From: Embleya scabrispora
Lineage (GTDB): Bacteria; Actinomycetota; Actinomycetes; Streptomycetales; Streptomycetaceae
NCBI RefSeq assembly: GCF_002024165.1
Contig: NZ_MWQN01000001.1
Location: 744,001-808,000, forward strand
Length of the DNA: 64,000 nt
Reading direction: 5' to 3'
Part shown: piece by piece, positions 58,181 to 64,000 of the stretch
How positions within the stretch are numbered: the first letter of the stretch is position 1
Layout: each line of letters starts with the position of its first letter
Program-made: the position numbers and the translations under genes
The notes under the pieces: model-generated
What the model saw: the letters and a program-made list of their open reading frames with translations, nothing else
What the model was told of the DNA's origin: nothing
Databases searched by the model: none

Positions 58181-58900
58181 ATGGGGCAACAGTCCCCCAA
58201 CACCTCGAAGAAGCAGAGCAAGGCACAGCGATCCGCCAGGATGGCGGCGACGCGTGAGCGGGTGGCCGCGCAGCGCGAGGCGGAGCGCAAGGCCGCGAAG
58301 CGTCGTTCGGCGATCATCTTCGGCGCTTCCGGCATCGCGGTCCTCGCCCTGGTGGCGGGGTTGACCGCCGTGGTCATGTCGTCGAGCGACGACGACAAGA
58401 AGTCGAGCGCGAACAACGTCATCGCCGACGTCCGGCCCGACCCCAACACCAAGAGCGACATAGCCGGGGTGAGCACCTACACCGCGGCGCAGGGGCACAT
58501 CTCCAAGCCCAAGGACGTCACCTACCGGCAGGTGCCGCCGGTGGGCGGCGAGCACGACCCGGTCTGGCAGAACTGCGGGATCTACGACGCGCCGATCCCC
58601 AACCGCAACGGCGTGCACTCGCTGGAGCACGGCACGGTCTGGATCACATACCAGAACAACCTGCCCGCGGACCAGCTGGACGTGCTGAAGTCCAAGGTCA
58701 AGGGCAAGACGTACATGATGCTGAGCCCGTACGACGGCATCGACAAGCCGATCGTCGCCTCGGCGTGGGGCCTGCAGTTGAAGCTGGACAACGCGAGCGA
58801 CCCGCGCCTGGACCAGTTCATCAAGGAGTACAAGGAAGGCAAGCAGACTCCGGAGCCCGGTTCGCCGTGCACGGGCGGGGTCGGGAAGCCGACCTCGTGA
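58181..58900 (+). CDS. DUF3105 membrane-anchored protein
   Basis: 239 residues. Charged cytoplasmic N-terminus (1-42), membrane segment (about 43-66, AIIFGASGIAVLALVAGLTAVV), then the external DUF3105 domain with VPPVGGEHDPVWQNCGIYD and VHSLEHGTVWITY, which hold conserved His and Cys residues likely to bind metal. Function unknown. ATG at 58181 after AAGGCGGAG. The stop overlaps the DUF305 gene (GTGA), so the two are translated together. Confidence 0.88.
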   Translation: MGQQSPNTSKKQSKAQRSARMAATRERVAAQREAERKAAKRRSAIIFGASGIAVLALVAGLTAVVMSSSDDDKKSSANNVIADVRPDPNTKSDIAGVSTYTAAQGHISKPKDVTYRQVPPVGGEHDPVWQNCGIYDAPIPNRNGVHSLEHGTVWITYQNNLPADQLDVLKSKVKGKTYMMLSPYDGIDKPIVASAWGLQLKLDNASDPRLDQFIKEYKEGKQTPEPGSPCTGGVGKPTS

Positions 58901-59589
58901 GGCCGCGCGCACGTGTCGCGACGATGATCGCGACCGGGCTGCTGGCCGTGCCGGTCCTGGCCGCGTGTTCCTCGGACGACGCGGGCAAGCCGGCCGCCCC
59001 GCCCGCGCCCGCGCGCGCGCTGGGTCCGGCGCCGGCGGCGGTGCCGAATCCGCCGGCGGACGACTCGGTGGAGGCGGGGTTCGCGCGCGACATGCGCACG
59101 CACCACGCGCAGGCCGTGCAGATGGGGATGATGATCCGCGATCTGACCCAGGACGACGCGACGCGCAAGCTCGCGTACGACATCGCGCTGACCCAGCAGG
59201 AGCAGATCGGCCGGATGGCGTCCTGGCTCCAGATGTGGGGCCTGACACTCGGCTCGACCCGGCCGGTCATGCAGTGGATGACGCCGGGTTCGATGCCGGG
59301 CCACTCCGGGCACGGCACGCCGGCCGCCGGCGCGGACACCCAGCTGATGCCGGGCATGGCCACGCAGGCGCAGTTGGACAAGCTGGCGACGTTGCACGGC
59401 AAGGACGCCGAGGTGATGTTCCTCCAGCTGATGATCGCGCACCACGAGGCGGGTGTGGCGATGGCCCGCGAGGGCGAGGCGCGCGCGCAGGTCCAACAGG
59501 TGAGGGATCTGGCGAACACGATGGTCGTCGGGCAGAGCTCGGAGATCGACCTGATGCGCTCGATGTTGACGGAGCGCGGGGCGGGTTAG
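58897..59589 (+). CDS. DUF305 lipoprotein
   Basis: 230 residues. Lipoprotein signal with lipobox LAAC (Cys24). Two DUF305 helical repeats are visible: FARDMRTHHAQAVQMGMMI near 65-83 and FLQLMIAHHEAGVAMA near 177-192, each with a paired histidine and methionines suited to copper or another metal. Some DUF305 proteins are linked to copper resistance. The GTG at 58897 overlaps the DUF3105 stop. Two hairpins follow. Confidence 0.9.
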   Translation: MRPRARVATMIATGLLAVPVLAACSSDDAGKPAAPPAPARALGPAPAAVPNPPADDSVEAGFARDMRTHHAQAVQMGMMIRDLTQDDATRKLAYDIALTQQEQIGRMASWLQMWGLTLGSTRPVMQWMTPGSMPGHSGHGTPAAGADTQLMPGMATQAQLDKLATLHGKDAEVMFLQLMIAHHEAGVAMAREGEARAQVQQVRDLANTMVVGQSSEIDLMRSMLTERGAG

Positions 59590-59603
59590 GCGCGGGGCGG
59601 GTG

Positions 59604-59633
59604 GGACGGGCCCGGTGTACACCGGGCCCGTCC
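59604..59633. terminator. Palindromic terminator after the DUF305 gene
   Basis: A perfect 30-bp palindrome (14-bp arms around TA) starts 15 bp after the DUF305 stop. It is followed by a second hairpin before the convergent DedA gene. Confidence 0.75.
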
Positions 59634-59647
59634 GCCCGCCCGACCCG

Positions 59648-59685
59648 CGTGTGGGGCACGGGATGCGAATCCCGTGCCCCACACG
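59648..59685. terminator. Second convergent terminator, 17-bp stem with GCGA loop
   Basis: Arms 59648-59664 and 59669-59685 are perfectly complementary around GCGA, a GNRA tetraloop. It lies 13 bp from the DedA stop and can serve that transcript. Confidence 0.8.
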
Positions 59686-59697
59686 TGTCGGATCGGA

Positions 59698-60318
59698 TCA
59701 CGCCTCGGCGGTCGCCTCGCCGGCGTGGCGTCGGCGGCGGACCTCGCGCACGACACGTGCCGGCACGCCGACGATCAGCGGGACGGAGGCGCCCAGCGCC
59801 ATGCCGCCGAGGGCGACCAGGAGCGGGCTGTCCGCGACGATGTGGCCGGCCAGCGTGCCGACCGTCATCGCGTACGACACCGAGATGAGCGCGCCGAGCA
59901 GGGTCGCCGCGCGGAACTGCGGTCGCGGGTAGCCGAGTCGGCCGGCGAGCATGTTCACCGCGGTCCGCCCGCCGGGCAGGAACCGGGCCGCGACCAGCGC
60001 CGACATGCCACCCTTGGCGAGCGCGTTGCGGGCCAGGTCCATCGCCTTTTGTCGGCGCGGTCCGAGTACGGCGTCGCCCCCGCGGCGAAGCCGTGCGCGG
60101 CCGACCGCGTAGGCGCACTGGTCCCCGACGAAGGCACCGATCCCGGCGGTCAGCAGGACCAGGGCCAGGTAGCGCACCTCGCCGTCGGCGACCGCGGCGG
60201 CGGCCATCACGAGTTCGTCGCCGGGCACGATGGGCACTACGGCGTCGATGGAGACGATCAGTGGCATCACCAGCCACAGCCAGGGCGAGAACAGCAGCCC
60301 GGTCCCGGCGCCGGTCAC
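59698..60318 (-). CDS. DedA-family (VTT domain) membrane protein
   Basis: 206 residues with about five membrane segments. VPIVPGDELVMAAAAVA is the first re-entrant motif, then GAFVGDQCAYAVGR and ALVAARFLPGGRTAVNMLAGRL, the VTT-domain core. Members affect membrane potential and lipid-carrier flipping. I chose the GTG at 60318 because GGGGG stands 7 nt before it; a GTG at 60336 has no ribosome site. Confidence 0.85.
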   Translation of the reverse strand: MTGAGTGLLFSPWLWLVMPLIVSIDAVVPIVPGDELVMAAAAVADGEVRYLALVLLTAGIGAFVGDQCAYAVGRARLRRGGDAVLGPRRQKAMDLARNALAKGGMSALVAARFLPGGRTAVNMLAGRLGYPRPQFRAATLLGALISVSYAMTVGTLAGHIVADSPLLVALGGMALGASVPLIVGVPARVVREVRRRRHAGEATAEA

Positions 60319-60626
60319 TGGAGTACCCCCGACCACGCGCAGCGGATCGGGGGACGGGTATCGGTCACCGGGAGATCATCGCGCGATCCCCCATCCGGTG
60401 GAACATCGGGTCCGGGTCACCGACGCTCACGGGACGTGATACGGCCGGAAAAGTCCCGATCCCGGCCCTCGGTTCGCACCCAAATTCGGGTCCTCACCAT
60501 GTCGACTTCCCGACATCGGCGCGCTTTTGGCACTCGGGTCGGCGTTCCGTGACGGCGTGACGGCGTCACGGCGTCACGACCCGATGGCGTCACGACCCGA
60601 CCGCGTCACGGCGCGACGTCACGGCC
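60319..60626. other. Intergenic region between dedA-family gene and LacI gene
   Basis: 308 bp. The half near the LacI stop is packed with GTCACG/CGTGAC (60548-60623). The rest has no feature I can name. Confidence 0.5.
60548..60623. repeat. Cluster of seven CGTGAC/GTCACG motifs
   Basis: CGTGAC at 60548 and 60556; GTCACG at 60565, 60573, 60589, 60605 and 60618. GGCGTCACGACCCGA occurs twice in succession. The inverted pairs can form a hairpin. It lies directly after the LacI stop and may terminate the operon or bind a protein. Confidence 0.6.
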
Positions 60627-61655
60627 TCACGACGAACGCCGCTCGACCAGCGTCGTGCCCAACACCGCGGACGTCCCCAATCCCCCGCCGCCGATCCGTT
60701 CCAGCAGCAACCGCGTCATCAACCGGCCCTGCTCCGCGACCTGTTGCCGCACCGTCGTGAGCGCGGGCTCGGCCCACCCCGCGACATCCGCGTCGTCGAA
60801 GCCGACCACCGCGACATCCTCGGGCACGCGCCGGCCCGCCGCCGCCAACGCCGCCATCGCGCCGACCGCCATCAGGTCGGACGCCGCGAACACCGCGTCC
60901 AGGTCCGGCGCCTCGGCCAGCAGCGTGCGCATCGCGGCGGCCCCGCCGGCCCGGCCGAAGTCCGCGTGCGCGACCAGCGCCGGCCCGGGTACCGCGTCCA
61001 GGTAGCCGCGCAGCCGGTCCACGCCCGCACACATGTCCTGCGGGCCGGCGATCGTGGCGATCCGCCGTCGCCCGCGCGCGCTCAGATGCTCCACGGCCGC
61101 GCGCGCACCGCCCACGTTGTCCGCGTCCACGTACACGAAGTCGGCACCCGGGCCGAGCGGTCGCCCGCCCACCACCACGGGCATGCCCGCGTCGTGCAGA
61201 CGACCCGCCAGCGAGTCGTCGCCGTGCAGCGACACCAGCAGCGCCCCGTCCACGTGGCCGCCGCGCAGATACCGCTCCAACCGGTCCTGCTGCGCGGCCG
61301 TGCGCACCATCATCAGCACGAGCTGGTTGTCGGTGTCGGCCAGTTCGGCGCCCACGGAACGCACGATCGCCGACAGGTACGGATCACCGAAGAGCCGGGT
61401 CTCCGGCTCCTGGACGACCAGCGCCACCGAGTCGGTGCGCCGGGTGACCAGCGTGCGGGCCGCGCGGTTGGGTACGTAGCCGGTCCGCGCGATCGCCGCC
61501 TCGACCACCTCGCGCACCCGCGGGCTGACCTTGGGCGAGCTGTTGATCACCCGGGAGACGGTGGCGCGGGACACCCCGGCCACCGCCGCCACCGTCTCCA
61601 GGGTCGGCGGTTCGGCCGCCGCGGCGACCTTGCTCCGACCGTCAGTCCTGGTCAA
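60627..61655 (-). CDS. LacI-family transcriptional regulator (CebR-like)
   Basis: 342 residues. DNA-binding HTH at 18-40 ([20 protein letters not shown]), hinge-helix region to about 65, and periplasmic-binding-like domain with [16 protein letters not shown] and [11 protein letters not shown]. Resembles CebR, the cellobiose-responsive repressor of Streptomyces, and the adjacent beta-glucosidase supports this. The start is TTG at 61655, overlapping the 3' end of the glucosidase gene by 14 bp; GGGGAG is only 2 nt before it. Ligand not proven. Confidence 0.9.
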   Translation of the reverse strand: MTRTDGRSKVAAAAEPPTLETVAAVAGVSRATVSRVINSSPKVSPRVREVVEAAIARTGYVPNRAARTLVTRRTDSVALVVQEPETRLFGDPYLSAIVRSVGAELADTDNQLVLMMVRTAAQQDRLERYLRGGHVDGALLVSLHGDDSLAGRLHDAGMPVVVGGRPLGPGADFVYVDADNVGGARAAVEHLSARGRRRIATIAGPQDMCAGVDRLRGYLDAVPGPALVAHADFGRAGGAAAMRTLLAEAPDLDAVFAASDLMAVGAMAALAAAGRRVPEDVAVVGFDDADVAGWAEPALTTVRQQVAEQGRLMTRLLLERIGGGGLGTSAVLGTTLVERRSS

Positions 61656-63153
61656 TGCTCCCCAATCCGTCCGAGGCCGGCTCGGCTTCGGGCACCCGAT
61701 TGCCGGCGATCACCGCCGCGTACCAGCGTGCGCTGCGCTTGGGCGTGCGCCGACCGGTCGCGAAGTCCACGTGCACGATGCCGAAACGCTTGGTATAGCC
61801 GTACGCCCACTCGAAATTGTCCAACAAGGACCACACGAAGTAGCCCCGGACATCCACCCCGTCGTCGACGGCCCGGCCCACCGCCGCGACGTGCGCCGCG
61901 ATGTAGGCCGTGCGTTCGACGTCCTCGATCGCGCCGGTCGGGTCCATCCGGTCCTCGTAGGCCGCGCCGTTCTCGGTCACCATCAGCGGCAGCCCCGGCG
62001 CCTCGGCCCGCAACCGGCTCAGCACGTCGTACAGCCCGCTCGGGTCGACCCCCCAGCCCATCGCGGTGCGCTCGCCCGGCACCTGCGCGAACCGCACGTC
62101 CGCGCACGCGGGCCACGGGGAGTATCCGCTCGCGCCGTGCCCGTCGTCCCGGAGCCCGGCGGCTCGGGCGGTCCCGGTGCCGTCGTCCTCGGCGCCGCCC
62201 ACCAGGAGCGGCGTGTAGTAGTTCACCCCGAGCACGTCGATCGGGCGGGCGATCTCGGCGAGATCGCCGTCGCGGACGAACGCCCAGTCGGTCACCGAGG
62301 CGGTGTCGCGCAGCACATCCGCCGGATACTCGCCGCGCAGCAGCGGACCGAGGTGGATCCGATTGGCCAGGCCGTCCACCCGGCGCACCGCGTCCAGGTC
62401 CGCCGGCCGGTCCGAGAGGGGGCGCACCGCCGCGGGATTGAGGGTGATCCCGATGCGGTGCCCGGCCGGCAGTTCGGCCCGCAGCGCCGCGACGCCGAGC
62501 CCGTGGGCGAGCAGCAGATGGTGGTTCGCGCGCAGCGACAACTCCTGGTCGGTCGCCCCCGGCGCGTGTACGCCCGATCCGTGGCCCAGGAACGCGGAGC
62601 ACCAGGGCTCGTTGAGCGTGGTCCAGTCGCGTACGCGGTCACCGAGCCGCGCGGCCACCAGGCGCGCGTAGTCGGCGAATCGGGCCGAGGTGTCACGCGC
62701 GCCCCATCCGCCCGCGTCCTGGAGCGCCTGGGGCAGGTCCCAGTGGTACAGCGTCGCGTACGGATCCACGCCGTGCGCGAGGAGTTCGTCCACGAGCCGA
62801 TCGTAGAAGTCCAGCCCGGCCGCGTTGGCCGGGCCGCTCCCGGTGGGCCGCACCCGCGCCCAGGCGATGGAGAACCGGTAGGCGCCCAGGCCGAGTTCGG
62901 CCATGAGGGCGACGTCCTCGCGATAGCGGTGATAGTGGTCGGTGGCCACATCGCCGGTGTCGCCGGCGTGCACCCGGCCCGGGACGCGGCTGAACGTGTC
63001 CCAGATCGACGGTGCCCGGCCGTCCTCGGCCGCGGCGCCCTCGATCTGATAGGCGGCGGTGGCCGCGCCCCAGACGAATCCGGGCGGGAAGCGATCGGCG
63101 AGCCGGGTCGACGAGGTCGGGGCGTGGTCGGTCGGGGCGGCGTGGTCGGTCAT
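61642..63153 (-). CDS. GH1 beta-glucosidase (BglC-like)
   Basis: 503 residues, cytoplasmic (no signal). [18 protein letters not shown] begins the barrel, the acid/base is Glu182 in TLNEPW and the nucleophile Glu394 in [12 protein letters not shown]1 enzymes hydrolyse cellobiose and other beta-glucosides. Lies between the ABC permease and LacI genes on one strand, 52 bp after the permease stop, so it probably hydrolyses the imported sugar. The ATG at 63153 has a weak GGGAAT-type site. Confidence 0.94.
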   Translation of the reverse strand: MTDHAAPTDHAPTSSTRLADRFPPGFVWGAATAAYQIEGAAAEDGRAPSIWDTFSRVPGRVHAGDTGDVATDHYHRYREDVALMAELGLGAYRFSIAWARVRPTGSGPANAAGLDFYDRLVDELLAHGVDPYATLYHWDLPQALQDAGGWGARDTSARFADYARLVAARLGDRVRDWTTLNEPWCSAFLGHGSGVHAPGATDQELSLRANHHLLLAHGLGVAALRAELPAGHRIGITLNPAAVRPLSDRPADLDAVRRVDGLANRIHLGPLLRGEYPADVLRDTASVTDWAFVRDGDLAEIARPIDVLGVNYYTPLLVGGAEDDGTGTARAAGLRDDGHGASGYSPWPACADVRFAQVPGERTAMGWGVDPSGLYDVLSRLRAEAPGLPLMVTENGAAYEDRMDPTGAIEDVERTAYIAAHVAAVGRAVDDGVDVRGYFVWSLLDNFEWAYGYTKRFGIVHVDFATGRRTPKRSARWYAAVIAGNRVPEAEPASDGLGSIDQD

Positions 63154-63204
63154 GATCGGATTCCCTTGCGTTGGAGGTGGGTTGGCCGGTTCGACGCCGT
63201 GTCC

Positions 63205-64000
63205 TCAGCCCTTGACCGCGCCCTGCATGATCCCGCCGACGATCTGTCGGCCGAGCAGGCCGAAGACCACCAGGACGGGCAGCGTGCCCAGCAACGTCCC
63301 GGCGAGGATGATCGATTGGTCGTGCACGTATCCCCCGCCGAGCGAGTTGATCGCGACCTGCACGGTCGGATTGCTCGACGACAGCGCGATGATCGGCCAG
63401 AAGAAGTCGTTCCACGTGGTCATGAAGGTGAGCAGGCCGAGAACCGCCATCGCCGGGCGGGCGATCGGCACGACGATCGACCAGAAGATCCGCGCGTAGG
63501 AAGCGCCGTCCACCCGTCCGGCCTCGATCAGTTCGTCGGGCAGCGCCTCCATCAGGTACTGCCGCATGAAGAACACGCCGAACGCGGTGACCAGCGTGGG
63601 CAGCACGACGGCCTGCAACTGGTTCACCCACTGCAACTTCGCCATGATCATGAACAGCGGGATCAGCCCGAGCTGCGGCGGGATCATCATCGTGGCGACG
63701 GTGATCCCGAGCAGCGCGCCGCGGCCCCGGAACCGCAGCTTGGCGAAGGCGAACCCGGCCAGCGTCGAACACAACACGGTGCCGGCGGCGACGGTGACCG
63801 ACACGATCGTCGAATTGACCAGTGCCTGGACCATGTCGGCCTCGTCGAGGGCCTTGTCGAAGTTGGCGAACAGGTTGCCGCCGGGCGTGAAGGGCGGCGG
63901 CACGTGGTTGATGTCCGCGTTGCTGCGGGTGGCGGCGACGATCGACCAGTAGAACGGGAAGATCGAGAGCAGGGTCGCGAAGCCGAGGATCAGGTATACG
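63205..64000 (-). CDS. Carbohydrate ABC transporter permease, MalG type (5' end beyond window)
   Basis: About 265 C-terminal residues visible. FYWSIVAATRSNADI is near the left end, and the EAA loop is EAGRVDGASYARIFWSIVVPIARPA, which binds the ATPase. Five to six membrane segments; ends in LLGRQIVGGIMQGAVKG. The second inner-membrane subunit of a CUT1 transporter, likely CebG-like. The solute-binding protein and the partner permease should lie beyond 64000. The frame continues to the window edge without a start. Confidence 0.93.
   Translation of the reverse strand, partial: VYLILGFATLLSIFPFYWSIVAATRSNADINHVPPPFTPGGNLFANFDKALDEADMVQALVNSTIVSVTVAAGTVLCSTLAGFAFAKLRFRGRGALLGITVATMMIPPQLGLIPLFMIMAKLQWVNQLQAVVLPTLVTAFGVFFMRQYLMEALPDELIEAGRVDGASYARIFWSIVVPIARPAMAVLGLLTFMTTWNDFFWPIIALSSSNPTVQVAINSLGGGYVHDQSIILAGTLLGTLPVLVVFGLLGRQIVGGIMQGAVKG

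Overview
The window is 64 kb of very GC-rich DNA from a streptomycete-type actinobacterium. Supporting signs are the strong G/C third-position bias, frequent GTG and TTG starts, ATGA/GTGA/TGATG gene overlaps, long perfect hairpins without U-tracts, mycothiol/PIM-type Gram-positive genes, and a gene order (aroB-aroK-aroC ... alaS ... rpsD ... hisS ... relA-apt-secF-secD-yajC-ruvBAC ... pdxT-pdxS ... pimA-patA-pgsA ... thrS) that matches, from memory, the conserved Streptomyces chromosomal core. Nothing in the sequence fixes the genus. No tRNA, rRNA, CRISPR array, insertion sequence or prophage gene was recognised.

Layout. 1-9.6 kb (all minus): shikimate genes aroB (cut by the window edge), aroK, aroC, a prepilin peptidase, aroE, then mltG, ruvX, alaS and two small membrane proteins, mostly translationally coupled. 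9.8-15.4 kb: rpsD, divergent from a DUF2470 gene with an excellent iron-box (DmdR1/IdeR type) between them, a ThrE-type exporter, a uronate-dehydrogenase-like enzyme and an alpha/beta hydrolase. 15.4-19.7 kb: an FtsX-type permease with no ATPase beside it, and rarA. 19.7-22.4 kb: a gene-free array of about 208-bp repeats in two opposed blocks. 22.4-24.3 kb: a TerF-like vWA protein and two unrecognised genes. 24.5-31.9 kb: aspS, hisS, a metallo-beta-lactamase-fold hydrolase, a membrane-anchored cyclophilin, a DUF349 protein, then a second gene-free stretch with a 110-bp tandem repeat. 31.9-45.6 kb: relA, apt, secF, secD, yajC with a good promoter; ruvB, ruvA, ruvC with a perfect SOS box; a PIG-V-like mannosyltransferase; yebC; pdxT; pdxS. 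45.7-55.3 kb: phosphatidylinositol mannoside synthesis (pimA, patA-like acyltransferase, pgsA), an atypical EF-G paralogue, a GH15-like protein, a GT87 enzyme, a DCC-family protein and a HIT protein. 55.4-60.3 kb: thrS, a secreted Cys/His peptide with DUF3105 and DUF305 proteins, and a DedA protein. 60.6-64 kb: a beta-glucoside uptake operon (ABC permease cut by the window edge, GH1 beta-glucosidase, LacI regulator).

Most genes are housekeeping: aromatic precursor synthesis, tRNA charging (Ala, Asp, His, Thr), Sec translocation, stringent response, recombination and SOS repair, PLP synthesis and inositol phospholipid/PIM synthesis. The least explained material is non-coding: the 2.5-kb opposed repeat array, the 110-bp and 32-bp tandem arrays, a triple direct repeat upstream of the unknown gene pair, and a quadruplex-type G-tract at the rarA ribosome-binding site. 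Gene starts were chosen by Shine-Dalgarno position, overlap with the upstream stop and family N-termini; doubtful ones are stated in the entries.
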